Assembly: GCA_031549965.1 (NCBI GenBank)
Contig: JAVBPB010000053.1
Location: 1-22,714 of the forward strand
Origin: JAVBPB01 sp031549965
GTDB lineage: Bacteria > Bacillota > Clostridia > Lachnospirales > Lachnospiraceae
Length of the DNA stretch: 22,714 bases
Direction of reading: 5' to 3'
The translations under genes were made by a program, and so were the position numbers. This document shows, in pieces, positions 5,109 through 12,195 of this stretch. Every line of letters begins with the position of its first letter. Position 1 is the first letter of the stretch. The notes under the pieces are model-generated. The model saw nothing but the letters and a program-made list of their open reading frames with translations, was not told the DNA's origin and did not search any database.

Positions 5109-5885
5109 TTGTATAAAGAAGAAAAAATTATTTCAAAGTGGATATCAGATATCTATGATCAGGATGAAACTGATGTAAATGACGTTGAGTTGCTTTTATC
5201 TATTATTGGTGAAACTAAAAAACGTGTATTTGAAGTTGCCTGCGGAAGCGGCAGAATTTTAGTTCCACTTGCAAAAGCAGGGCATGATGTAACAGGAATA
5301 GATTTTGATGAATATATGCTTAGTAAAATCAATACAAAGGCTGTTGGACTAGATAGTATAACATATAAAAAGGCAGATGCTATTAATAACAACTGGGGAA
5401 ATGATTACGAAGTTATAGTTTTGGCTGGAAATATCCTATTAAATATTATCTCTGATCTAAACTATGAAAATGCTCAACAAAAGTTAATTCAAAATGCTTC
5501 TAATGCACTTGTAAGCGGTGGTCATATTTTTATTGATTATGGATATACAGCATATCCCGAAAATCAATTCAAAAGTGCTAAAGTTAATGTCGTTTGGGAA
5601 GGCAAGGATAGTAATGGAGTTTTTGGTAGAATGTCTTTACTTAACAGCACATATGACAAAGACACTAGAATTAATAGATTTATCCGCAGATTTGAACTTA
5701 CACTTACTGACGGTCAAGTAATAAAGCAGGACATACCTTCTTTAAAACACTTTGCTACATTGGAACAAATCCACAAATGGCTTAATGAGTCAGGTTTTAT
5801 AATTGAAGAAGAATACGGCGATTACGACCGAAATCCAATTAGTAACCATACTAATAAAGCCATCATTTGGGCAAGAAAGAAATAA
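5109..5885 (+). CDS. class I SAM-dependent methyltransferase, substrate unknown
   Basis: The 258-residue protein has a Rossmann-type methyltransferase fold. Motif I is FEVACGSGR at about 41-49, followed by VTGIDFD (61-67) with the acidic residue that binds the SAM ribose, a KKADAINNN segment as motif III, and IVLAGNILLN as motif IV. The C-terminal half (FGRMSLLNSTYDKDTRINRF, SLKHFATLEQIHKWLNESGF) resembles small-molecule methyltransferases rather than Erm rRNA enzymes. The start is TTG at 5109, with AGGAGG at 5096-5101; no upstream ATG is in frame. It interrupts the lexA-LysM-recombinase neighbourhood I would expect in Lachnospiraceae, so it may be an accessory insertion. The leader suggests it is induced by some ribosome-affecting condition, but the substrate cannot be told from sequence. 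Confidence 0.85.
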   Translation: MYKEEKIISKWISDIYDQDETDVNDVELLLSIIGETKKRVFEVACGSGRILVPLAKAGHDVTGIDFDEYMLSKINTKAVGLDSITYKKADAINNNWGNDYEVIVLAGNILLNIISDLNYENAQQKLIQNASNALVSGGHIFIDYGYTAYPENQFKSAKVNVVWEGKDSNGVFGRMSLLNSTYDKDTRINRFIRRFELTLTDGQVIKQDIPSLKHFATLEQIHKWLNESGFIIEEEYGDYDRNPISNHTNKAIIWARKK

Positions 5886-5893
5886 ACTTATAA

Positions 5894-5925
5894 AAGCTGA
5901 CCATCGAAAGTGGTTAGCTTTTTTT
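5894..5925 (+). terminator. terminator after the methyltransferase gene
   Basis: AAGCTGACCA (5894-5903) pairs with TGGTTAGCTT (5911-5920), with one G-T wobble and a 7-nt loop, and runs into seven T residues (5919-5925). Confidence 0.88.
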
Positions 5926-5963
5926 GTTCATAAATCTAATGCTATATTCACAAAAGTGAACAA

Positions 5964-6006
5964 AGTACTGTCATACTAATATTTCGCCCAGCGGCGAAAT
6001 ATTAGT
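5964..6006. repeat. 14-bp palindrome with flank shared with 8497-8552
   Basis: Arms 5975-5988 and 5993-6006 are exact inverted complements around CAGC, with the GC-rich core CGCC/GGCG. Neither strand has a T-run after it, so it is not a typical terminator. The left flank plus outer arm (5964-5982) matches 8497-8515 at 16 of 19 positions; the second locus also carries a palindrome. The stop codon of the recombinase gene (6002-6004) lies inside the right arm. Confidence 0.55.
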
Positions 6007-7057
6007 CACGTAACTGCACCCGATTTCTAGCAGCCCTTTTTTTATCCTCATTTACAGCAGCATAATGTTTCTTTGTAGTATTAACATCCTTATGCCCAAG
6101 TATATCTGCAACTAAATATATATCACCCGTTTCTTGGTATAGCTGAGTTCCATAAGTACTTCTAAGTTTATGTGGTGTTATATGTTTGAGCGTATCTGTT
6201 ATTCTTGCATATTTTTCAACCATTTTTTCAACAGCTCTTACAGAAATACGTCTTTTTTGAGAAGAGAGAAATAGTGCATCTTCATGACCTTCCATAGTTA
6301 CAATATCTTCTCGTTCTATCATATAATCTTGTAACTTATCTTCGACCTCGTACCCAAAGTATACTATATCCTCATTTCCGCCTTTACGGATAATTTTAAT
6401 AGAAGCATTCTTAAAATCAACGTCCATCATATTCAAACCAACACATTCAGATACTCTTATTCCAGTGCCTAAAAGAAGCGTCATCATAGCAAGATCCCTA
6501 ACTTTTGTTTTTTCATGACTTTGTAATTGCTTCTTTGATAAATTAGTACCCATTTCAACCTTATCTAAAAAATCATACATTTCATTTTCATCCATACGAA
6601 CAATTTCCTTAGTATGTAACTTCGGCATTCTAGCTAATATAGCAGGATTAGTTGTAATTAACTGCTTATTAAAAAAGTAATTATACATTACTCTAAGTGA
6701 AGACATTTTTCTTTTTACTCCATACTCTGAGTTTGAAACTTCATTTCCCATTTCGTCAGTGTAAAGTTTAAGATATTCCATGTATTCTTCAACATCCATT
6801 ACTTGTATTTCATCGAGTAAGTTTAGTGGGATTTCTCGTATATCTTTATCTCTATATTGAGGGTTAGTATTTACAATAAAGTTAAAGAAAAGCTTTAAAT
6901 CCCTTGCATATCCTACTCTAGAACGTGGAGAAGTAGTAGAGTCAATTCCTCTAAAAAAAGTCGTACAAAATTTAGGCAGTTGCTCTAATAATCTACGCTG
7001 CTCCTTGATTAATTCTCTATTAACTTGTTCATGGTAAGTAAGGGCATTATTTGGCAT
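6002..7057 (-). CDS. XerS-like tyrosine recombinase
   Basis: The 351-residue protein has an N-terminal core-binding domain (about 15-145) and a C-terminal catalytic domain with the full tyrosine-recombinase set: Arg201 (GTGIRVSE), Lys225 (RKGG), His296 and Arg299 (HKLRST), His322 (LGHKD) and Tyr332 (KKHYAA). The length and segments such as REIPLNLLDEIQVMDVEEY recall the single-protein XerS system of streptococci more than XerC/XerD (about 300 residues). Its start lies 3 nt after the ttcA-like stop, with AAAGGAAA as ribosome-binding site. A recombinase near lexA is common in this bacterial family, so it is probably a chromosomal Xer enzyme for dimer resolution, not a phage integrase. A perfect palindrome sits at its 3' end. 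Confidence 0.85.
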   Translation of the reverse strand: MPNNALTYHEQVNRELIKEQRRLLEQLPKFCTTFFRGIDSTTSPRSRVGYARDLKLFFNFIVNTNPQYRDKDIREIPLNLLDEIQVMDVEEYMEYLKLYTDEMGNEVSNSEYGVKRKMSSLRVMYNYFFNKQLITTNPAILARMPKLHTKEIVRMDENEMYDFLDKVEMGTNLSKKQLQSHEKTKVRDLAMMTLLLGTGIRVSECVGLNMMDVDFKNASIKIIRKGGNEDIVYFGYEVEDKLQDYMIEREDIVTMEGHEDALFLSSQKRRISVRAVEKMVEKYARITDTLKHITPHKLRSTYGTQLYQETGDIYLVADILGHKDVNTTKKHYAAVNEDKKRAARNRVQLRD

Positions 7058-7060
7058 TAT

Positions 7061-7798
7061 CTATATTTCCTTTAACCTTTCTATATCTGGCCAACCTTTT
7101 ATTTTTCCACTAGTTATAGCGTGAAATAGTCTTTCTCTTACTCCTGGATTCTCATTAGTAATTTGTCGCAGAAGTTCTTTTACATATTGGCGTTTTGTAT
7201 GTCCGTCTACAGGACAAGGATTTTTAGCTACTGGTAAATCATATGTATTTTGAAAATTGATTACTGCAGCTTCATCAACATACATCATAGGTCTTATAAC
7301 AGTTAATCCTGTTCGATCTAAAAATGTATAAGGAGAAAAGGAGTGGAAGCGGCCTTCATATATAAGTGATAAAAACATTGTCTCAATAATATCATCTTTA
7401 TGGTGAGCATAAGCTATTTTATTACATCCAAGTTCTAAGGCCTTCTCATTCAATGCACCTTTACGCATTTTTGCACATAATGAACAAGGATTAGTCTCTA
7501 ATCGATCATCAAAAACAATTTTTCCTATTTCAGTATCAACAACAGAGTAGTTTACGCCTAATTGTTGACATAATTTTCTTATGTCGTCTAGTTTTTGTAT
7601 TCCTAAACCAAGATCAACAGTAATTGCTTCAAGAGTAAATTTTTTCGGATAAAAACGCATAAGCCCATGAAGAGAATAGAGTAGGGTAAGACTATCTTTA
7701 CCTCCTGATATACCAACAGCAATTTTATCATTTTCATCTATCATATTATAATCGTCTATAGCACGTCTTGTATAGCTATATAATTGTTGTAGTTTCAT
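7061..7798 (-). CDS. TtcA-like tRNA thiolation enzyme (PP-loop ATPase)
   Basis: The 245-residue protein is a PP-loop ATP pyrophosphatase with SGGKDS at residues 31-36. Downstream are the CxxC pair Cys105 and Cys108 (NPCSLCAKMRKG) and a third Cys at 195 (NPCPVDG), the pattern of TtcA, which uses an iron-sulfur cluster to make 2-thiocytidine at tRNA position 32. AYAHHKDDIIETM is the family helix after the nucleotide site. The paralogue TilS is less likely because TilS lacks the paired cysteines. The nearest Shine-Dalgarno sequence (7829-7834) is 30 nt before the ATG with a small hairpin between. It is co-oriented with the recombinase gene 3 nt downstream. Confidence 0.88.
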   Translation of the reverse strand: MKLQQLYSYTRRAIDDYNMIDENDKIAVGISGGKDSLTLLYSLHGLMRFYPKKFTLEAITVDLGLGIQKLDDIRKLCQQLGVNYSVVDTEIGKIVFDDRLETNPCSLCAKMRKGALNEKALELGCNKIAYAHHKDDIIETMFLSLIYEGRFHSFSPYTFLDRTGLTVIRPMMYVDEAAVINFQNTYDLPVAKNPCPVDGHTKRQYVKELLRQITNENPGVRERLFHAITSGKIKGWPDIERLKEI

Positions 7799-7808
7799 AT
7801 TTTATTTA

Positions 7809-7834
7809 GCTTGAAATATCACAAGCAATCCTTT
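7809..7834 (-). promoter_or_regulatory. SD and hairpin before the ttcA-like gene
   Basis: On the minus strand AAAGGA (7834-7829) is followed by GCTTG (7826-7822), an 8-nt loop, and CAAGC (7813-7809), then the ATG at 7798. If the hairpin forms, the effective distance from Shine-Dalgarno to ATG drops from 30 to about 12 nt. No other site lies closer to the ATG. Confidence 0.35.
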
Positions 7835-7911
7835 CGTTAAATGTAGTATTTAAAAATTTATTTTGCATATTTAGTTTATCATTAGATTAGCATAAGGGCA
7901 AGTCCAAAAGG

Positions 7912-7941
7912 TTGACAATTATTAAAAACACATGTTATACT
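7912..7941 (+). promoter_or_regulatory. promoter of the 7992-8426 gene
   Basis: TTGACA (7912-7917) and TATACT (7936-7941) are 18 nt apart, giving a short leader ending in an AAGGAGGAG ribosome-binding site (about 7974-7982). Confidence 0.75.
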
Positions 7942-7991
7942 ATTTAATGGAAAAAAAATAATATATTTTATTTAAGGAGGAGTTTTAAATT

Positions 7992-8426
7992 ATGATTAAG
8001 ACTAAATTAGGTTTATCAAATTGTTTAGTAGCTGCTATGTTTTATTTCTTTATTTGCTTTACATTTTTCTTTAGTTCAGCTATATATGCTTTACCAGCAT
8101 TAGTATTAGGTGGATATGTATTAGCAAAAGAAGAAGACTTATGGTTAAAGGCATCAGTTGTAAAAGGAATTCTTTTAGCTTTATTTGTTGGCATTATTGT
8201 TGTTATTTTTAGTTTTTCAAATAATATAATTGAGTTCATTAATTTCTTTTTAAGAATTGCTAAAGTAACTCTTATCTATGACGAATTTAAAATCGTAGAG
8301 TTTCTAAGAAATATAGTAGATGTTGTTGCAAAGATATTCTTTATCCTTTTAACATTTATGGCTTTAGGTGGTAAAACAATTAAGTTACCAGTTATAGACA
8401 AAATCATTGCAAAGCATATTGGATAA
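7992..8426 (+). CDS. membrane protein of unknown function
   Basis: The 144-residue product is strongly hydrophobic, with likely membrane segments at about residues 10-30, 32-45, 58-80 and 107-128. A charged loop lies at 45-57 (AKEEDLWLKASVVKG) and another at about 95-107. I recognise no family. It has a strong promoter, an excellent ribosome-binding site and its own terminator (8442-8477), so it is a well-expressed single gene rather than a spurious ORF. It stands alone on the + strand between two minus-strand groups. Codon and base composition look like its neighbours. Confidence 0.8.
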   Translation: MIKTKLGLSNCLVAAMFYFFICFTFFFSSAIYALPALVLGGYVLAKEEDLWLKASVVKGILLALFVGIIVVIFSFSNNIIEFINFFLRIAKVTLIYDEFKIVEFLRNIVDVVAKIFFILLTFMALGGKTIKLPVIDKIIAKHIG

Positions 8427-8441
8427 GATTATATAACTTTA

Positions 8442-8477
8442 AAGGATGTTTAGTTTACTTACCAAACATCCTTTTTT
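8442..8477 (+). terminator. terminator after the 7992-8426 gene
   Basis: AAAGGATGTTT (8442-8452) pairs perfectly with AAACATCCTTT (8464-8474), with an 11-nt loop and a T-run continuing to 8477. Confidence 0.85.
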
Positions 8478-8496
8478 AGTCTTTTAATATATAAGT

Positions 8497-8552
8497 AGCA
8501 GTGTAATACTAATATCCATCTATTCGCAAAACGCAGGTTTTCCGAATAGATG
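8497..8552. repeat. palindrome with flank shared with 5964-6006
   Basis: CATCTATTCG (8517-8526) pairs with CGAATAGATG (8543-8552). Inside, AAAAC pairs with GTTTT around a GCAG loop, separated by one C-C mismatch. The preceding 19 bases (8497-8515) match 5964-5982 at 16 positions. Both palindromes are followed within a few bases by ACGTA. No T-run follows. Confidence 0.5.
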
Positions 8553-8566
8553 TACGTATAAAATGC

Positions 8567-8602
8567 AAAACACACAAAAAATTAACTGTTCTTGTGTGTT
8601 TT
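8567..8602. terminator. likely terminator downstream of the psd gene group
   Basis: AAAACACACAA (8567-8577) pairs with TTGTGTGTTTT (8592-8602), with a 14-nt loop. It lies just after the stop codon of the last minus-strand gene (8612). The arms match those of the terminator at 4775-4815. The T-tract on the minus strand is short. Confidence 0.65.
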
Positions 8603-8611
8603 AATATAATC

Positions 8612-8821
8612 TTACTTTCTGTTATTAAATTCTGATAATGCTGATATTCCACATATTAACATACCGATAAATATATTAACAATACATACAATATATAATC
8701 CACTAAAACCATATTTGCTTAAATCACCAGTATGATCTACCAAAAATACTGACATAAATAATACACTTGCTCCAACTAAGCCTATAATTGTTAAAAGAAT
8801 TCCAAATATTACTTTCTTCAT
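8612..8821 (-). CDS. small membrane protein, unknown function
   Basis: The 69-residue product has two predicted membrane helices, at about residues 5-28 and 42-62, a short basic start (MKK) and a polar tail (SEFNNRK). AGGAGG lies 7 nt before the ATG. It follows psd by 18 nt and ends the long minus-strand gene run, just before the hairpin at 8567-8602. I recognise no family. The strong ribosome-binding site and position support it as a real gene, possibly linked to phospholipid metabolism by co-transcription only. Confidence 0.7.
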   Translation of the reverse strand: MKKVIFGILLTIIGLVGASVLFMSVFLVDHTGDLSKYGFSGLYIVCIVNIFIGMLICGISALSEFNNRK

Positions 8822-8839
8822 TTCAGTCCTCCTAACTAT

Positions 8840-9709
8840 TTACAAAACACTTTTTCCTATACATTCACCCATCTTCACATATGTCTCAAACCCCTCATTA
8901 GAATTCTGAATTAAATCAGCATCTATACGAACTTTATCTTTTTCTATCAGCATAACAACTGTTGAGCCACCAAACTCAAACATTCCCTTTTCATCACCTT
9001 TATTAAATACTTTGCCACAAGAATGATGGTTTTTTATCTTACCAACCATCAATGCACCAACTTCAATTTGCATAATATCACCAAAGTTTTCAGTATGTAA
9101 CAATGTACATTCACGACAGTTTTCTTTATAAATATTATAATGATTCAATGCTTCAGGATTTACAGTATGTAAAACACCATTTATAAACTTCGTCTTACCT
9201 TGTATTCCATTATCTGGATAACAGTATCTATGGAAATTATCAACACATAAACGTGTTATTACACAGTAACCACCATGATATTTTTTTGCATATTTCTTAC
9301 TATTTAGCATGGATTCAACTGTATAATACGAGTTTTTAATAGAAAAAACGGAATCTTCATCTATTTTATAAACACTTATACGTCCATCAGCAGGTGTTAT
9401 CAATACATTTTTAGCTTGATTTATTGGTCTTGCATCAGAAATAAGCTCTCTAGTAAAAAAGTCGTTATATGAGCAATATGAGCGTTCATAGTAATCAGAC
9501 ATATCTAAACCATTAGATTTAATAAACGGATTTATCAAAAGGCAAGATGCTTTAGTACTCAAAATATTACCAATAACCCTTGATACAATAGGTTTTGTAA
9601 TTAAACGCAAAAAAGACCGCCCAATCACATTGCCATAAAGCAGTTTAAGAAAATTATCCTGCGAGTTTTCTCCAAAAACAGTGTTACCTTGACGGTCTTT
9701 ACATAACAT
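8840..9709 (-). CDS. psd: phosphatidylserine decarboxylase
   Basis: Psd converts phosphatidylserine to phosphatidylethanolamine at the membrane and uses a pyruvoyl group formed by self-cleavage. The 289-residue precursor shows the ITPADGR segment with Asp108, the DNFHRYC segment with His160 matching the catalytic His, and the self-processing motif GGST at 247-250. Cleavage before Ser249 would leave a 41-residue alpha chain. The length fits the longer Clostridia-type enzymes. It follows pssA by 30 nt, so the two steps from CDP-diacylglycerol to phosphatidylethanolamine are co-expressed. The ribosome-binding site is weak. Confidence 0.95.
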   Translation of the reverse strand: MLCKDRQGNTVFGENSQDNFLKLLYGNVIGRSFLRLITKPIVSRVIGNILSTKASCLLINPFIKSNGLDMSDYYERSYCSYNDFFTRELISDARPINQAKNVLITPADGRISVYKIDEDSVFSIKNSYYTVESMLNSKKYAKKYHGGYCVITRLCVDNFHRYCYPDNGIQGKTKFINGVLHTVNPEALNHYNIYKENCRECTLLHTENFGDIMQIEVGALMVGKIKNHHSCGKVFNKGDEKGMFEFGGSTVVMLIEKDKVRIDADLIQNSNEGFETYVKMGECIGKSVL

Positions 9710-9739
9710 ATTTATATACCTATTCTTTCCTATAATAAA

Positions 9740-10393
9740 TTAGAAACTAACTATTTTCAAACCTTGAAGTAACAAAACAATAATCATAGACATACCGATT
9801 ACTGTTAAATATATTAACCCTTTGCCATGAGGCTTTTTCATTTTAAAGTTATAAACAAATAAAAATGCGATAAATATAGTAAACATATTTAGTGCATATA
9901 CAAAATATTCGCCTAATAAATTTCTAAACATAAATATAAATGGTAAATAACCTGCTATTGATGTAACAGGAAGACCTTGATAATACTCACGTTTCTCAGT
10001 AGTCTGCTCTTGACGCTCTTGTTCCATTACATTGAAATAACCCAATCTAATAAGTGCTGTAAGAGTAAACATAACACCAATTGCTAATGATATAAGTGAT
10101 AACTTTTCATTAATACTTCTTGTGTATGTATAATTAAATAATGCAGGAAATAGACCAAAGCATACTAAATCGCATAAAGAATCTATTTGTATTCCAAAAA
10201 TTTTTTCTTGTTTTGTTCTTGTAGTATGTTTACGTGCCACAACACCATCAAACATATCACAAAAGCCTGATAAAATCAGACAAAAGATTGAAATTAAAAA
10301 TCTTCCTTCATATAACTGAGTTATTCCTATAAATGAGGATACCAATCCTACATATGTTAATACTACAGTATAATTATAAAATCCTATCATCAC
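9740..10393 (-). CDS. pssA: CDP-diacylglycerol--serine O-phosphatidyltransferase
   Basis: PssA is an integral membrane enzyme joining serine to the phosphatidyl group of CDP-diacylglycerol. The 217-residue protein has the CDP-alcohol phosphotransferase signature with Asp46, Asp49-Gly50, Ala53-Arg54, Gly67, Asp71 and Asp75. The Arg to Gly gap is longer than in the general consensus, as I recall for the Gram-positive PssA branch. About six hydrophobic segments follow. Two adjacent ATG codons (10393, 10390) are possible starts after AAGGT. Linkage to psd supports the serine-specific assignment over other CDP-alcohol enzymes. Confidence 0.92.
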   Translation of the reverse strand: MMIGFYNYTVVLTYVGLVSSFIGITQLYEGRFLISIFCLILSGFCDMFDGVVARKHTTRTKQEKIFGIQIDSLCDLVCFGLFPALFNYTYTRSINEKLSLISLAIGVMFTLTALIRLGYFNVMEQERQEQTTEKREYYQGLPVTSIAGYLPFIFMFRNLLGEYFVYALNMFTIFIAFLFVYNFKMKKPHGKGLIYLTVIGMSMIIVLLLQGLKIVSF

Positions 10394-10400
10394 CGTTACC

Positions 10401-11501
10401 TTATTCCTCTTCTGATTTTTCTAATTCATCCAGCATGTCAAACTTACTAACTTCTGCATAAATAGATTGCTTTGTTTTCTTTTGGAAAAATCCAGCTAAT
10501 GCTGTTACTAGACCACCAACAAGAACAATTAAATAATAATTCAATCCTCTACTTAACAATAATCCCGCTGTAAGATAAACTCCCGTAAATATCTCAAGGA
10601 AGAAAATCTTAAATATTCCTTCACTAGCACCTAATCCACCTGGTAAAGGAAGATTATCTACTGCCACTGTAATAAGCATCTGTAATGTCATAATATCTAA
10701 AGCACTATACCCTTTTAATCCAAATGACTTATATACAACAAATGTAACCGCAAAATATGCTAATCTTTGAAGAACTGAAATCATAATAGTATTAAAAAAT
10801 ACTAATTTATTTTCTCTTAGATATTTTGCACCTTGCTCATATCTATACATAGAAATTATAAGCTTTTTAAGTTTGGCATCATGATTTTTAAGTAATTTTA
10901 GTTTACCTAAAAACAAAATACACTTTCCTATAAGTCGTTTTGCAAGTGATTGTTTAAATATCATCAATAAAGAAGCCGTAATTACTACGATATTTACTCC
11001 TATTCCCCATATAAGAATAATTTCAATTCCTTTAATATGCTCTAATGTAAATGCTAGGTTAGCAAACATCATAATAAAGCCAACTATAAATAATGCTATT
11101 TTATATGCAATAGTAACCACTAATAATACTAGAGATGACACTGATACACTAACATCATCTAATTTCATAAAATACACTTGAGCAGGTTGTCCACCCGTAG
11201 AACTTGGTGTAATTAAGCTTACAAAAAATCCTACAAAAGAATATTTTAAACATTGAATAAGCTTAACTGCATACGAAAGAGAATTCATTAAATAATGAAT
11301 TATTATAGATTCAGATGAAACAAATATAAACATTAAAAATAATCCAATAAATAGATAAAACTTATTTGCACTTATTATGCAATTCCAAAGTTCTGATATT
11401 TCTTGGTCTCTAAGTAAAAAATACATAGTTCCAACAATTAATATCACAAAAAATGCTATATTAAAAATTTGTTTCTTCATATCAATAATTTGCTCTCCCA
11501 T
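10401..11501 (-). CDS. YbhN/LPG-synthetase transmembrane-domain family protein
   Basis: The 366-residue protein has about eight membrane segments and the family patterns FFVSLITPSSTGGQPAQVYFMK near residues 91-112 and DNLPLPGGLGASEGIFKIFF near 281-300. These belong to the flippase-type half of lysylphosphatidylglycerol synthase (MprF) and stand-alone YbhN proteins. No aminoacyl-transferase domain is present. Position 7 nt before pssA suggests a role in lipid handling, but the substrate is unknown. The start is uncertain: the ATG at 11501 has no clear Shine-Dalgarno, while a second ATG at 11480 has GGGAGAG about 12 nt upstream. Confidence 0.82.
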   Translation of the reverse strand: MGEQIIDMKKQIFNIAFFVILIVGTMYFLLRDQEISELWNCIISANKFYLFIGLFLMFIFVSSESIIIHYLMNSLSYAVKLIQCLKYSFVGFFVSLITPSSTGGQPAQVYFMKLDDVSVSVSSLVLLVVTIAYKIALFIVGFIMMFANLAFTLEHIKGIEIILIWGIGVNIVVITASLLMIFKQSLAKRLIGKCILFLGKLKLLKNHDAKLKKLIISMYRYEQGAKYLRENKLVFFNTIMISVLQRLAYFAVTFVVYKSFGLKGYSALDIMTLQMLITVAVDNLPLPGGLGASEGIFKIFFLEIFTGVYLTAGLLLSRGLNYYLIVLVGGLVTALAGFFQKKTKQSIYAEVSKFDMLDELEKSEEE

Positions 11502-11545
11502 TATTATTCATACGTGTTTTAGTTTACAACCTAATACACATATTG

Positions 11546-12178
11546 TCAATGTATTTCATTTTTTTTATTCAATATTGAAGCAATAATATCTACTGTTCCA
11601 TCAATGCCAAATATTCCACTATCTATTGATAAATCATAGCTTTTTGCATCGGCCCATTTTTTACTTGTGTAGTAGTTATAATAACTAGCACGCTTTTTAT
11701 CTGTTTTAATAATAATATCTTTAGCATCTGAATCTTTAGTAATATTATTTCGCTCTTTTACTCTAGCTATCCTATCATCCATCTTTCCATGAATAAATAT
11801 ACTTAAAACATCAGGATTGCCTTCAAGTGCATATTCAGCACATCTACCAACAATAACACAAGACTCTTTTTCAGCTAATTTCTTAATCGCATCAAATTGA
11901 GCAAGAAATACCTTATGGCTAATAGGCATATCAATAAACCCAGAGTTATTATACCCCATTGAGTACGTATCCATTACAAGAGAATACAAAAAACTTTGTG
12001 TTGGTTTTTCGTCATGAGATTCAAAAATTTCTTGACAAAAACCACTTTCCTTAGCTGCTACTGCTAGTATTTCCTTATCGTAGCATTTTACACCTAGTTT
12101 TTCAGCCAATTTATACCCAATTTCTCTTCCTCCGCTTCCAAACTGTCTACTGATTGTAATAACAAATTTTTGTTCCAT
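11546..12178 (-). CDS. cytidylate kinase-like family protein
   Basis: The 210-residue protein begins EQKFVITISRQFGSGGREIG, containing the P-loop GSGGREIG at about 14-21, and has the helix pattern KLGVKCYDKEIL seen in the cytidylate kinase-like family common in Clostridia. These differ from true Cmk, and their substrate is not established as far as I know. CVIVGRCAEYAL and IARVKERNNI are further nucleotide-kinase-like segments. I chose ATG 12178 over the in-frame ATG at 12196 because GGAGGAA (12190-12184) then lies 5 nt upstream, and the longer start overlaps the rluD stop codon. Confidence 0.85.
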   Translation of the reverse strand: MEQKFVITISRQFGSGGREIGYKLAEKLGVKCYDKEILAVAAKESGFCQEIFESHDEKPTQSFLYSLVMDTYSMGYNNSGFIDMPISHKVFLAQFDAIKKLAEKESCVIVGRCAEYALEGNPDVLSIFIHGKMDDRIARVKERNNITKDSDAKDIIIKTDKKRASYYNYYTSKKWADAKSYDLSIDSGIFGIDGTVDIIASILNKKNEIH

Positions 12179-12195
12179 ACATCTTCCTCCATTCA

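Noticed and set aside
5026..5111. SAM riboswitch upstream of the methyltransferase
   Set aside because: I could not find the multi-helix core or conserved bases of SAM-I or SAM-II classes. The leader peptide and RBS-pairing arms explain the region better.
5518..5721. 67-codon + strand ORF in another frame
   Set aside because: It lies wholly within the methyltransferase gene, whose frame has intact family motifs.
6002..7057. Prophage or integrative element integrase
   Set aside because: No other phage or conjugation gene, attachment-site repeat or tRNA gene is near. The XerS-like layout and location near lexA suggest a chromosomal Xer enzyme.
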